A DNA stretch of 64,000 nucleotides from the NCBI GenBank assembly GCA_965220985.1, contig OZ244854.1, positions 744,001 through 808,000 on the forward strand, read 5' to 3'. Positions 1-9,388 of this stretch are shown here, piece after piece (the first letter of the stretch is position 1; each line of letters opens with the position of its first letter). The position numbers and the translations under genes were made by a program. The DNA is from JAPPHA01 sp965220985. Its GTDB lineage: Bacteria; Pseudomonadota; Alphaproteobacteria; Rhodobacterales; Rhodobacteraceae. The notes below the pieces were generated by a model. That model worked only from the letters and a program-made list of their open reading frames with translations, was not told the DNA's origin and searched no databases.

Positions 1-476
1 ACGGTGTCATTGTCTTCGCTGTATCCCCAAAGGTATACCTTGCTGTTACTGCCATTCGGCGAAATCTCCACGAACATCGGCGAATAGTAATCGTTCCCCA
101 ACCTCTTGTTGAAGCCGCCAAAATCGCCTCTCACATCGACAGTGATTGCACCGACGTTGTCGCTTCCAAATAGACTCCTGTCACCGTCATTTTCTTCATC
201 TTCCGATGTGGATATTTCAAAACGCTGGGGATTGCTGCCTCCATCGACACGTACTCTATCATCCGAGACAGCCTCTTCTGATTTGGTATTGCCGCTGAAG
301 GTTACGCTTCCGATTGCCATGATCTCGGAATTGGCGCCGTTTTCCTTGAAGTGAAAGTATGCCTCATCGGCCGCGGCGTGACTTGCGAGTCCGACGGTCA
401 GTGCACAGCCAACCAGCAAGGTCGAGCTAGGCAGCAGCGACGCGCGTACCTTCTTCCGTATCTCGGAAAGGGTCAA
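1..476 (-). CDS. Partial secreted protein of unknown function, cut by the left edge
   Basis: An uninterrupted minus-strand frame runs from about position 476 out of the window. After a basic start (IRKKVRAS) there is a hydrophobic stretch (LLVGCALTVGLASHAAA) followed by a polar mature region, a clear Sec signal peptide. LVGC could be read as a lipobox, but the hydrophobic core continues past the Cys, so AAA-DE cleavage by signal peptidase I seems likelier. The visible mature part is rich in Gly, Asn, Asp, Ser and Glu and has no motif I recognise. The start is uncertain: no in-frame ATG was found, and TTG at 476-474 is the nearest plausible start, without a strong ribosome binding site. The C-terminus lies outside the window. 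Confidence 0.6.
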   Translation of the reverse strand, partial: MTLSEIRKKVRASLLPSSTLLVGCALTVGLASHAAADEAYFHFKENGANSEIMAIGSVTFSGNTKSEEAVSDDRVRVDGGSNPQRFEISTSEDEENDGDRSLFGSDNVGAITVDVRGDFGGFNKRLGNDYYSPMFVEISPNGSNSKVYLWGYSEDNDT

Positions 477-955
477 CGGAGAACGCCAGGCAAGCGGTTC
501 CGCATTCAAAAACCTTCCAATTGCCCGGGGAGGGGCGGAAGCCCAGATGTCGGTCGTCATGAAACGGATGGAGCGGCGAAGCAGCCGAAAGGCTGTCATG
601 TTCATGGCCCATGACCCCTCATCGTCAGAGTTTTTTGGCGACCGGACCATAACATCGAGAAAAAGTCGGCTCAAGTCGCGGCGCAATGCGACCCCAACAC
701 CAGGAAAGGCCCCAAGCCGGACATCAGCGTTTACGCCCGGCTCCAAACACGCGCTCCGTTTTTCGCGGCGAGCACGAACCGGATTTTCGCGCCCGAGATA
801 CGCGCTTTGCCGGGGTCAGTCGACGCGACAAACGTTCTCGAGGTTTGCAAGGGTTTCTCGAGAATATCACGTTGCCCTATCGACAGACGCACGGTCACCT
901 CAACCATGTCTCCACCTGCGAAATCTCGATCTGCGACGCTCTCTGAGCAGCCGGT
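477..955. other. Region without a convincing gene
   Basis: Several overlapping open frames occur on both strands, but none has recognisable protein character. The only one with a fair ribosome binding site is a 58-codon minus-strand frame at 731-907 (begins MVEVTVRLS, with GGTGGAG just upstream); nothing in it can be identified. Together with the broken genes to its right this reads as a decayed accessory stretch. Confidence 0.4.
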
Positions 956-1284
956 TCAGGGGGATTGGAACACACGACCGAAAGATCGGTCGAGAGCAAG
1001 GCCTTCGGCGTCTGAAAGAGGGTCAGCAAGTGCAAGAAATGGGCCCAGTAAGTCGTGGGTCCGAAGCAGATCCGCATAGACTGCAATTCCCGTGCTCGAC
1101 TTCCCCTTTTCTGCATCCATGACTGCGCACGGACCAGCGCCGATCTTGTCGGCGACGTCCTTGATCGTCAGGTTGCGGCGCAGGCATGCGGGTTCCGACC
1201 CAGACCCGAAATCGCCTGTTCCACATCGAACTGTAGTGCCGCTGCAAGCAGATTCCTTGCTCCCACATGCTCCCCCAAAGCCTT
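956..1284 (-). pseudogene. Remnant of an XRE-type (HipB-like) regulator, frameshifted
   Basis: The minus strand encodes a helix-turn-helix pattern of the antitoxin XRE type: LRRNLTIKDVADKIGAG, then a recognition-helix-like stretch, then a DLLRTHDLLGPFLALADP tail that matches the usual end of such proteins. The preceding N-terminal part (ARNLLAAALQFDVEQAISG, then LGRN) lies in a different minus-strand frame, with the crossover near 1170-1185 and a stop just upstream at 1285-1287. Restoring one frame change would join the two halves. No HipA-like partner is visible downstream. I infer a decayed toxin-antitoxin regulator; a sequencing error in an otherwise intact gene is the alternative. Confidence 0.45.
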
Positions 1285-1561
1285 CTATCGCCAGCATTTT
1301 CCCTTCAGGGAAAATTTTGACATCCTGACCCTCAAACCGATGCCACTGTGGGCACCGTATGTCCTGCAAGGTACGCTTGAGAGCACCGCCAAGGTCGATA
1401 TCTCTGCTTTGTCTGTCGCGCGTCAATCTTGATGCGGTGCCCAGGATGGAGTCGCAGTGACTTGCGTAACCCGGTACGGTCGCATCGTTCCTGTGATCAA
1501 CAATTGACTTCAATAGAACTGAGGGTAATCGAGTAGGGATGCGGAATCTGGGATTCTTGGC

Positions 1562-2437
1562 ATGACGAGACCGGTTGAACAGGACCTTGTATCACTGAGA
1601 GAACACTGAGCGGTGTCAGCTCTCGGTGCGGAGGAGTTCGAGCGGGCAATCGATCTTTTTCGTCGGCGCGCAATTGAACGTGAACAGGTCGGCGATGGGT
1701 CATCCCGCACCAACAAAAAAGCCGTCGAAGATCAGGCGTTTCTGGAAAAGTTGGCACTTGTTTGCGAACTGGCCGCGATTGACGGGCTGCATCGGTTGGG
1801 GCGGCCAATCGGGGAATGCGACCACCTTCGGGACCAAGCAGTCGCCGGTGCCAGCGTGACGTTCGAGATCATTCAGCGGTCTCCGATTCCGAAGGAAACA
1901 TTGGATCGCCTGTTCTTTGTGATTCGTGTCTCAGCCATGGCCTGTTGCGGCGACCGCTGGTCGGATCTCGGGAACTGGTATCTGGATCACGCCGAGGTCG
2001 TTCAGATCCCGAGCGTCGCGAACGTCAAGTGGGACCTCAGGCTGTTTTATGCGCTTTCCGAGTGCTGGATTCGCCTGTTCCGTCAGGACAGTCGCAACGA
2101 TCTCGACCAGGTTCTCGAGTGCATCGCGAGCCTGCGAAATGATCAGGCGATCCATGAAGAAGAGTTTCTTGGCACCTGTTCAAAGACCACGAAGCGTGCA
2201 AACGCGTTCCGCCTTGTCGCGCTCTACAACTGGGCAAAGTCGACCGAGACACTCGCGCGACACCTATGCAAAGGCGAGCCTGACGATCCGCTTGGCAGTC
2301 AGGACAAGCATTTCGAAGCAGGGATCAAAGCAGCCACAGCTTCTGGTGATGCACAACTTGAGATTGCTTTGCGGTGGTTGCACCCGGCTGCTCGCATTAT
2401 TGCGACGACGACACCGCCGTGGCCGGCGCGTGCGTAA
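1562..2437 (+). pseudogene. Broken N-terminal region of a probable large DEAD/DEAH helicase
   Basis: The readable part begins with GTG at 1613 and gives 274 residues of helical, TPR-like character (ELAAIDGLHRLGRPIGEC; NWAKSTETLARH; ALRWLHPAAR). From memory this resembles the N-terminal region that precedes the motor domain in a family of large DEAD/DEAH helicases; I could not verify it. The same frame extends upstream to ATG at 1562 but is interrupted by TGA at 1607-1609. Downstream it stops at 2437, while the same frame after the stop keeps vague similarity to the expected continuation. No helicase motor (Walker A or DEAH) follows before codA. It is most likely a truncated relic; a short functional GTG-initiated protein cannot be excluded. 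Confidence 0.5.
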
Positions 2438-2611
2438 CGCTCGACATCGTTCGACGGTCTTCGGTTCCCCAGGCAACGCAAACTCGCCTGTTCATGGTCT
2501 TTTGACTTTCAGTCATGGCCTGAAGCGACAGTCGCTCATCGACTCTCAAGACGTGGAGATCTGGACATGGCGAGGCATTGGTTTTGCCTTGTTCCGGTTT
2601 CGACGTCCGAC

Positions 2612-3916
2612 CTACCCTGATGTGGGCAAAGGATCCGGCTCGAACGCGAGGAAATCCACTGTACGCGACATGTCACCCAGCGTGAGCGACACCTGTTCCG
2701 GCGCAGAGCGAGCGATCACCGAACCGCGCCGCAGCACGAACAACCGCGTTGCGCGCAGTCGGATCGCCTCGACTGGATCGCGTGCCTGCAAGACGACAAG
2801 ATCAGCATTGCAACCGGCTTCAATGCCGTAACCGTCGATGTGAAGCGTCTCGGCCGCAACCGTCGTGATGCCATCGAATATCGATTCCATCTCCTGCACA
2901 CCGGTCATCAGGCCCACATGAACGGCCATCTGCGCAACCTCGAGCATGTCGTGACTGCCAAGGCCGTACCAGGGATCCATCACGCAATCATGCCCGTAGG
3001 CGACCGGAATCCCGCACTCCACCATTTCCTTGACGCGCGTCATTCCGCGACGCTTGGGATAGGTGTCATGGCGGCCCTGGATCACGATGTTGATCAATGG
3101 GTTGGCGATTGCCGTGACGCCTGCTTCCTTGATCAGCGGCAACAACTTGCTCACGTAGTAGTTGTCCATGGAGTGCATGGACGTGAGGTGCGACCCTGCC
3201 ACGCGACCCTGCAGGCTCAGCCGTTGCGTCTCGCAAGCGAGAGTCTCGATATGGCGTGAATTCGGATCGTCCGTCTCGTCGCAATGCATATCGACCAGCA
3301 AACTCTTTTTTGCCGCGATCTCGCACAGTTCCCTGACCGATGCGGTACCGTCGGCCATTGTGCGTTCGAAATGCGGGATGCCGCCGACAACGTCGATGCC
3401 CTTGTCGAGCGCTCGCAACAGGTTCTGCCGCGAGTTGGGATACCGGTAGAGACCGTTTTGCGGAAACGCGACGTATTGAAGATCGATCCAGGGCGCCATC
3501 TCGTCGCGGAGTTCGATCAGCGCATCGACCGCCATCAGGGAATCCTCGGTCACGTCGACATGGCTGCGGATGGCAAGGCAGCCGCGCGCGATGGACCAAT
3601 GGCACTGCTCTCGAGCCCGTGCCTTGATGTCGTCCGGCGTGAGTGTCGGCGCCAGTTCCCCCCAGATCTCGATTCCCTCGAGCAGGGTCCCGCTCGCGTT
3701 GACCCGTGGGCGTCCTGCGCTCAGGGTCGCATCGATGTGAAAATGCGGATCGATGAACGGCGGTGTCACCAGCCAGTTGTCGAGTTCCATGACCTCCGCC
3801 GCGTCGCCCTCGATTCCGTGCGCGACCTCGACGATCCGACCCTTTCGGATGGCAATGTCGATACCCTCGCGACCATCGGGCAGATTGGCGTTTCGAAGCA
3901 GCAGATCGAGCATCAC
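2612..3916 (-). CDS. codA: Cytosine deaminase (amidohydrolase family)
   Basis: This 434-residue protein has the CodA plan: metal motif HFHID near residue 60, HCDETDD near 213, HLTSMHSMDNYY near 245, the NPLINIVIQGRHDTYPKRRG stretch, and GHDCVMDPWYGLG near 312 with the metal-binding Asp. These match the iron/zinc ligands and substrate residues of E. coli CodA, which hydrolyses cytosine to uracil and ammonia in the cytoplasm. Length is as expected. It is the last gene of an operon with a nucleoside-type ABC transporter (13-nt gap), which fits pyrimidine salvage. Related amidohydrolases can act on isoguanine or other pyrimidines, so the precise substrate is inferred. Confidence 0.88.
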   Translation of the reverse strand: MMLDLLLRNANLPDGREGIDIAIRKGRIVEVAHGIEGDAAEVMELDNWLVTPPFIDPHFHIDATLSAGRPRVNASGTLLEGIEIWGELAPTLTPDDIKARAREQCHWSIARGCLAIRSHVDVTEDSLMAVDALIELRDEMAPWIDLQYVAFPQNGLYRYPNSRQNLLRALDKGIDVVGGIPHFERTMADGTASVRELCEIAAKKSLLVDMHCDETDDPNSRHIETLACETQRLSLQGRVAGSHLTSMHSMDNYYVSKLLPLIKEAGVTAIANPLINIVIQGRHDTYPKRRGMTRVKEMVECGIPVAYGHDCVMDPWYGLGSHDMLEVAQMAVHVGLMTGVQEMESIFDGITTVAAETLHIDGYGIEAGCNADLVVLQARDPVEAIRLRATRLFVLRRGSVIARSAPEQVSLTLGDMSRTVDFLAFEPDPLPTSG

Positions 3917-3929
3917 AATTGTCTCCCTG

Positions 3930-4877
3930 TCAAACGCGGTCGCCGCGACGGAAAGGTATCAGCAACGCTTTCGGATAGGCCGCCCGGCGGGCCATGACAA
4001 CCATTGCCGCGATGCTGAGGATGTACGGCAGCGCCAGGAAGAACTGGTAAGGAATGGCAGCGCCTGCAACCTGCTGCGCGCGAACCTGCATGGCGTCGAG
4101 GCCAGCGAACAGCAGCGCTCCGATCAATGCCTTGCCCGGTCGCCAAGACGCGAAGATCACCAGGGCGACGCAAATCCATCCGCGACCGTTGGTCATCCCG
4201 AAATAGAAGGCATCGAATGCCGACATGGTGAGGAATGCGCCGCCCACCGCCATCATCGCGGAACCGACCACGACCGCCCCGGTGCGAACCATGAGCACGT
4301 CGATCCCCTGGGCCTCGACCGCGACCGGGTTTTCGCCGGCCATCCGGATCGCGAGACCGAGCGGCGTGCGATAAAGGAGATACCAGACCACTGGCACGAG
4401 GATCAGTGCGAGATACGTCAAGGGTGTCTGGCTGAAGAGAACCGGACCGACGAACGGTATCTGCGAGAGCAACGGAACCTCGTAGATCTGAAACGGAATG
4501 ATCTTGGGAGGCGTCGTGACCGACGGCAAGAGCATGCGGAACACGTAGGCGCTGAGTGCAACACCGAGCAGCGTGATGCCGATACCTGTTACGTGCTGCG
4601 ACAGGCCAAGATGAACAGTAAAGGAAGCGTGCAACAGGCCGAACATCCCGCCGACGAAGGCGGCGAAGATGACCCCGGTCCACAGGTCGCCGCCCTGGTA
4701 GACCCACATCCAGCCGGACATCGCGCCGACCGTCATGATCCCTTCGATACCGAGATTGAGCACACCCGCGCGTTCGCACAGCAACTCGCCAAGGGTTCCA
4801 AAGATGAGCGGGCTGACGATCCGGAGCGTCGCGGCCCAAAAGCCTGCGGTCGCGAGAATTTCCATGATGTCGATCAT
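3930..4877 (-). CDS. ABC transporter permease, nucleoside-type (NupQ/YufQ family)
   Basis: This 315-residue membrane protein has about eight to nine hydrophobic segments and the conserved family start (LRIVSPLIFGTLGELLCERA followed by GVLNLGIEG). That motif is typical of the second permease of BMP-dependent ABC importers for nucleosides or purines. Its start overlaps the stop of the upstream permease gene by four bases (ATGA), implying coupled translation and a heterodimeric channel. With the ATPase and binding protein it would import a nucleobase or nucleoside for the downstream cytosine deaminase. Substrate is inferred from neighbours. Confidence 0.88.
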   Translation of the reverse strand: MIDIMEILATAGFWAATLRIVSPLIFGTLGELLCERAGVLNLGIEGIMTVGAMSGWMWVYQGGDLWTGVIFAAFVGGMFGLLHASFTVHLGLSQHVTGIGITLLGVALSAYVFRMLLPSVTTPPKIIPFQIYEVPLLSQIPFVGPVLFSQTPLTYLALILVPVVWYLLYRTPLGLAIRMAGENPVAVEAQGIDVLMVRTGAVVVGSAMMAVGGAFLTMSAFDAFYFGMTNGRGWICVALVIFASWRPGKALIGALLFAGLDAMQVRAQQVAGAAIPYQFFLALPYILSIAAMVVMARRAAYPKALLIPFRRGDRV

Positions 4878-5944
4878 GACGCACCTGCTCCTCGAAGACG
4901 TCTGATCCGGTAGCGTGTGAGCATGACGCTGAGCAAGACGAGCAGCAGAGACACGGCGGTGACGACATCGGCGATGTAACTCGGCACGCTGCTTGAGCGG
5001 CTCATCGAGTCGGCACCGACGAAGATCGCCGACAGAAACGCCGCAGAGCCGATCACGCCGATCGGGTGAAGCGATGCCAGCATCGCAACTGCAATGCCGG
5101 CGTAGCCGAACCCGGGAGACAGATCGAGGGTCAGGTATCCCTTCAAGCCAGCAACTTCAGACACGCCGGCCATGCCGGCCAACCCTCCGCTGATGAGAGC
5201 GGTCCGGATGACCGTCGCATTGACTGAAATACCCGAAAATGAGGCAGCCTCGGGATTGTGACCGACCGCGCGGATCTCGTAACCCCAGACAGTCCGGTTC
5301 ATCAGCACCCAGACGAGCACAGCCGCCACGACCGCAAAGACGAACCCCAGGTGAAGTCGCGTTCGATCCAGCAGCTTCGGCAACACGCCTTCGTCAATGA
5401 CCGGCGCAGCCTGCGGCCAACCGAGCGACATCGGATCCTTCCACGGACCTTCGATCAGGTAACTTACCAGCAACAGAACAACGAAATTGAGCAAAAGCGT
5501 GGTGACGACCTCGTCAACCTTGAGACGAGTCTTGAGAAACACCGGGACATAGAGCAGCCCGCCCCCTGCAATGGCACCCGCGACAAAAAGTATGGGAATC
5601 ATCAGGATCGGCGAGACCGAGAACATGCCCGTGCCGATCCACGTCACCGCCAGAGCGCCGAAGTAGAACTGTCCTTCGGCTCCGATGTTCCAGAACTTGG
5701 CACGGAATGCCACTGCAGCAGCGAGACCGGTGAAGATCAAGGGCGTGGTACGTGCCAACGTCTCGCTGATGGCGAATTTGGATCCGATCGAACCCTTCAG
5801 AAGAAGAAAATACGACTCGATGACCGATTCACCGCTCCACAGGATGAGGATCGAACACAGCAGGAGACTCGCGAATATGGCCGCAATCGGCGCGCCAACG
5901 GCGAGCCAGTAAGGCACCCGCTCTCTCGGTTCGAGCCGTATCAT
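4874..5944 (-). CDS. ABC transporter permease, nucleoside-type (NupP/YufP family)
   Basis: This 356-residue integral membrane protein pairs with the following permease. It has the family pattern TTPLIFTGLAAAVAFRAKFW followed by NIGAEGQFY, and a later EIRAVGHNPEAASFSGI stretch, both typical of the larger permease of BMP-type importers. Hydrophobic segments cover most of the length, with a basic C-terminal tail (RYRIRRLRG). It overlaps its neighbours by four bases on both sides, so the three transport genes are translated as a coupled block. Confidence 0.88.
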   Translation of the reverse strand: MIRLEPRERVPYWLAVGAPIAAIFASLLLCSILILWSGESVIESYFLLLKGSIGSKFAISETLARTTPLIFTGLAAAVAFRAKFWNIGAEGQFYFGALAVTWIGTGMFSVSPILMIPILFVAGAIAGGGLLYVPVFLKTRLKVDEVVTTLLLNFVVLLLVSYLIEGPWKDPMSLGWPQAAPVIDEGVLPKLLDRTRLHLGFVFAVVAAVLVWVLMNRTVWGYEIRAVGHNPEAASFSGISVNATVIRTALISGGLAGMAGVSEVAGLKGYLTLDLSPGFGYAGIAVAMLASLHPIGVIGSAAFLSAIFVGADSMSRSSSVPSYIADVVTAVSLLLVLLSVMLTRYRIRRLRGAGAS

Positions 5945-7449
5945 GCGGCTTCCTGCCCACTCATCATGAGTCCGATCCGGGTCTTGTCATTCGCTGCTGC
6001 GTCCAACGCCTCGCGAAGGCGTCCCTGGTAGATCACGACGATTCTGTCAGCCAAGGACAGGAGTTCGTCAAGATCCTCCGAGATCAGCACGACCCCGGCA
6101 CCACGGTCGCGGGCAGCCAGCAGCTGACCGTGCACGTAGGAAATCGCGCCCTCATCCAGACCTCGCGACGGCTGGTTGGCAACAACCAATCGCGGTTCGC
6201 GGGACAGTCCCCGCGCAAGGATCAGTTTCTGCATGTTGCCGCCAGAAAGGAGCCTGGTCTCGGCGAGCGGTCCGGAACAGCGTATGTCGTAGCGTTCAAT
6301 GAGCGTTTCGGCGTGACGTCTTCCGGCTGGGCCATCAAGAACGATTCCGCCACGCGAGAACGGCCGGTTTCGGACATCCTCGCTGATCAGGTTTTCCCAG
6401 ACGGCCATCTCCCCGATGATGCCCTTGGCGTGGCGGTCCTCCGGTATGCGGCCGATGCCCGCATTCACGAGCGACCGCTGCCCCGTGCTCCCGACCTGAA
6501 GTCCGAGAACTTCTGCCGTACCTTCCTTGGGAATCACTCCGCCGGAGACGACATCGGCGAGCGCGTTCTGCCCGTTGCCTGCGACGCCCGCGACACCCAC
6601 GATCTCGTGTTCTCTGACGACAAGGTCAACATTGTCGAGATTGTCGTCCTCGCGGGCTCCTGTCGTGCAGACACCTTTCAGCTCCAGAACAGGTTCACCC
6701 GCAGTCATTGGTTCTGCATGCGGGCGGACGACCTTTCGACCGACCATCATTTCCGCGAGCTGATCGCGGTCGGCCTCGGCGGTCGGCACGGTGCCAATCA
6801 TGCGTCCCCTGCGCAAGACGGCAATCCGATCGCTGACCCTGAGAATCTCGTTCAACTTGTGCGAAATGATGATGGCGGATCGGCCCTGGTCCACGAGTCT
6901 TCGAAGCGTCGAAAACAGGCCATCGGTTTCCTGCGGGGTCAAAACGGCAGTGGGTTCGTCGAGAATCAATATCCGCGCATCGGCGTAGAGAGCCTTGAGA
7001 ATTTCCACCCTTTGCCGTTCGCCCACCGTCAGCTCGCCAACGCGAGCGTCCGGCTCCACGTTGAGTCCGAACTGATCCGCGATTGCTCTCAGTCGCTGGC
7101 GGCCTTGCCTGAGGTTCTGGCGAAAGGACCACAGCGACTCCCTCCCCAGGATGATGTTCTCAAGCACTGTCAGGTTTTCGGCCAGCGTGAAGTGCTGGTG
7201 AACCATGCCGATGCCGGACCTGATCGCTGCCTCCGACGATCCCGGGGGCAACGGTTGGCCATTAACCTCGACACGGCCTTCGTCGGCCACATAGTGGCCG
7301 AATATGATGTTCATTAAGGTGGTCTTGCCAGCACCGTTTTCGCCGAGCAGTGCCAGAACCTCACCAGCGGCCAACGACAGATCGATTCTGTCGTTGGCCG
7401 TCATCTCACCGAAGCGTTTGGTTACCCCGGCGAGCTTGAGAACGTCCAT
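5941..7449 (-). CDS. ABC transporter ATP-binding protein with two nucleotide-binding domains (NupO/YufO family)
   Basis: This 502-residue protein carries two ABC domains in tandem. The first has a normal Walker A (GENGAGKTTLMN, near residue 36), signature VGERQRVEILKAL and Walker B ILILDEPTAVLTP. The second, from about residue 255, has a degenerate Walker A (GVAGNGQNALADV, without the Lys) but a good signature (LSGGNMQKLILARG). One canonical and one degenerate P-loop is normal for sugar/nucleoside importers of this class. It energises the two permeases encoded downstream. The upstream gene is the binding protein, 20 nt away. Confidence 0.9.
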   Translation of the reverse strand: MDVLKLAGVTKRFGEMTANDRIDLSLAAGEVLALLGENGAGKTTLMNIIFGHYVADEGRVEVNGQPLPPGSSEAAIRSGIGMVHQHFTLAENLTVLENIILGRESLWSFRQNLRQGRQRLRAIADQFGLNVEPDARVGELTVGERQRVEILKALYADARILILDEPTAVLTPQETDGLFSTLRRLVDQGRSAIIISHKLNEILRVSDRIAVLRRGRMIGTVPTAEADRDQLAEMMVGRKVVRPHAEPMTAGEPVLELKGVCTTGAREDDNLDNVDLVVREHEIVGVAGVAGNGQNALADVVSGGVIPKEGTAEVLGLQVGSTGQRSLVNAGIGRIPEDRHAKGIIGEMAVWENLISEDVRNRPFSRGGIVLDGPAGRRHAETLIERYDIRCSGPLAETRLLSGGNMQKLILARGLSREPRLVVANQPSRGLDEGAISYVHGQLLAARDRGAGVVLISEDLDELLSLADRIVVIYQGRLREALDAAANDKTRIGLMMSGQEAA

Positions 7450-7469
7450 CGATGTTCTCGGTGACCTTG

Positions 7470-8468
7470 TCAGTAGGTCGACTTTGGTTCGTCGTCGATG
7501 ATCTCCACAACAAACTTGCCGGCCAGGATGTCGGCAGCGGTTGATTCCACCAATGCCTTGGCGTCACTCGGAATTCGGTCCTCGAACTCGTAATATGGCG
7601 CAAGACTGGCACCGCCCTTCTGCATCATCGTCCATTCCCGGTAGTCTTCAGCCTTGAACTCGCCCTGCTTGACCAGGTTGATGGCATGGCTGATGGCATT
7701 GTTCATGTCCCACAATGCTGATGTCACGACGACATCCGTGCCATTTTCTTCCTTGTTCATGTCATTGACGTTGCCAAAGGCGATGATTCCATTCGCCCGA
7801 GCTGCATCCACGACACCGGCACGCTCGGCGTAGAGAACGTCCACCCCTGCCTCGATCTGCGCGAACGCGGCTTCCTTGGCCTTTGGCGGATCATACCAGG
7901 AACCGATGAAGGTGACCTTGAACTCGACATCCGGGTTGACCGAACGGGCACCGTTCATGAAGGCGTGGAACAGGCGATTCACTTCGCCAATGGGATAACC
8001 ACCGACCATGCCGATCCTGTTGTTCTCGGTCATCGTCCCGGCCAGGATGCCCATCAGATAGCACGGTTCGTGAATGTAGTTGTCAAAGACCGCAAAGTTG
8101 TCCCCGTGCGGCGCAAACGGATCGCCCATCAGGAACGCGACATCCGGATAATCGTCGGCAACTTCACGGGCTTCGCGGCTGATTCCGAACGCCTCGCCCA
8201 CGATCAGTTCGACACCGCTTTCGGCGTATTCGCGGAGAACGCGAATGTAATCGGTGTTCGACACCTTCTCGGAGAAGACATACTCGATGTCTCCACGGTT
8301 CTGAGCGTTGACCAGCGCTTCGTGCAGACGAGCATCCCACTTCTGCTGGATGGGTTGGGTGTAGATCCCCGCAACCTTGATCGTGTCCGCTGTTGCCATG
8401 CCGATGCCCGACATCATCAGCGCCAGTGCCATCAAGGCAGTGGTCAAGAGTTTTCGTGATGTGTTCAT
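7470..8468 (-). CDS. BMP-family substrate-binding protein, first gene of the nucleoside operon
   Basis: The start is placed at ATG 8468, because it begins a classic signal peptide (NTSRKLLTTALMALALMM, cleavage near ATA-DT); the frame upstream has no such character. The 332-residue product shows the basic membrane protein (BMP/PnrA) fold features: VAGIYTQPIQQKWD, the repeated GMVGGYPIGEVNR hinge region, and YAERAGVVDAAR. It lacks the lipobox Cys of Gram-positive PnrA and is probably a soluble periplasmic protein. It would deliver a nucleoside or nucleobase to the permeases encoded downstream. The leader contains a small perfect hairpin at 8503-8519. Confidence 0.88.
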   Translation of the reverse strand: MNTSRKLLTTALMALALMMSGIGMATADTIKVAGIYTQPIQQKWDARLHEALVNAQNRGDIEYVFSEKVSNTDYIRVLREYAESGVELIVGEAFGISREAREVADDYPDVAFLMGDPFAPHGDNFAVFDNYIHEPCYLMGILAGTMTENNRIGMVGGYPIGEVNRLFHAFMNGARSVNPDVEFKVTFIGSWYDPPKAKEAAFAQIEAGVDVLYAERAGVVDAARANGIIAFGNVNDMNKEENGTDVVVTSALWDMNNAISHAINLVKQGEFKAEDYREWTMMQKGGASLAPYYEFEDRIPSDAKALVESTAADILAGKFVVEIIDDEPKSTY

Positions 8469-9388
8469 GTTCGATTCCCCCAAACAAATGGCAAATGCAC
8501 CCGGTCCGTCGGTCGGACCCCACGGTGAAATGAATTCCACCACTCGCTTTCGCCCAGGTGTCCGATCGGCGATGACCTGATGTTCTCGTGTGAAAACTGT
8601 AGCCCTTTCGATTTGGCGAAAACAACCACAATTTCGGCGAATCCCCCCCCCCCCGAAACTCTCCGTTTCTGGCAATCGGAGACCTGTTTTCAGAGTTCGA
8701 ACAGCACCTCAACGGCGATCGATCGGTCGTCGGACTCGGGTCAGGGTTGGTGTTTTCGTCGATCGACGGTGCCTGTTCTGAGAGCCAACACGAGGAGACC
8801 GGCCTTCATCGGCACCTCGCTCACGAGAGTCTTTCCCTCGTGCAGTCTGGTGAAAGATTGATGATGCCGTCCATCCCGCGAAGTCGCATCGGCCAACCTG
8901 ATCGACAGGCGTCGAGGTTCGCGCATCGTTGCGATCAGCCAGACACCGATGCGACATAGGCATCCCAAGGCCCGTTGACGGGTTGCGTTGAAATCGCCAT
9001 GACACTGCCGCGTGCAGGTTTGGCTTCGGCGCACGAATTGGCGGGTACGGCAGTATTGTCACCCACAGTGCGAGCGCGGAGGCCTTGATCCATCTGGCAC
9101 CTATCCACGAAGGGTTGCGATTGTCGTGCTTCAGGAAAACTTTTTTTGCGAACTCTGGCGAATTCCATTGCCGGCCGTCAGCCATGCCCCGTTCCGAACA
9201 AGGCCTTTGAACACTCGTTGTGGAAACTGGCCCGACTCCGCCGTTGCCAACAGCGACAAGATCGGGGCGACATCAATGCTCGCGGACCATGTCTCGCCAC
9301 GTGAAACGCTGTTGGCCAACCCCTCAGGCGGCACTTCAGCTCCGCCCCAAGCTCTGCCCATTCAACTCATGACAGCGCACGCCAACCG
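8469..9388. other. Long intergenic region with a 12-C homopolymer; no convincing gene
   Basis: This 920-base stretch separates the nucleoside operon from the EamA exporter. Open frames on both strands show no recognisable domain. The striking element is a run of 12 C residues at 8643-8654 (G residues when read in the direction of the BMP operon), about 175 bases upstream of the BMP start. The operon promoter probably lies between the tract and the start codon, but no consensus boxes could be fixed with confidence. Confidence 0.5.
8503..8519 (-). promoter_or_regulatory. Small hairpin in the leader of the BMP gene
   Basis: Arms GGTCCG and CGGACC are perfectly complementary around a 5-nt loop, about 35 nt upstream of the start codon. 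It could influence translation or be incidental; there is no U tract. Confidence 0.3.

Noticed and set aside
731..907. 58-codon frame with a fair ribosome binding site on the minus strand
   Set aside because: No recognisable protein character and it sits in a decayed region; mentioned only within the spacer entry.
8469..8700. Purine riboswitch in the leader of the nucleoside transporter operon
   Set aside because: Only a 6-bp hairpin was visible; no three-way junction pattern or conserved core bases were found.
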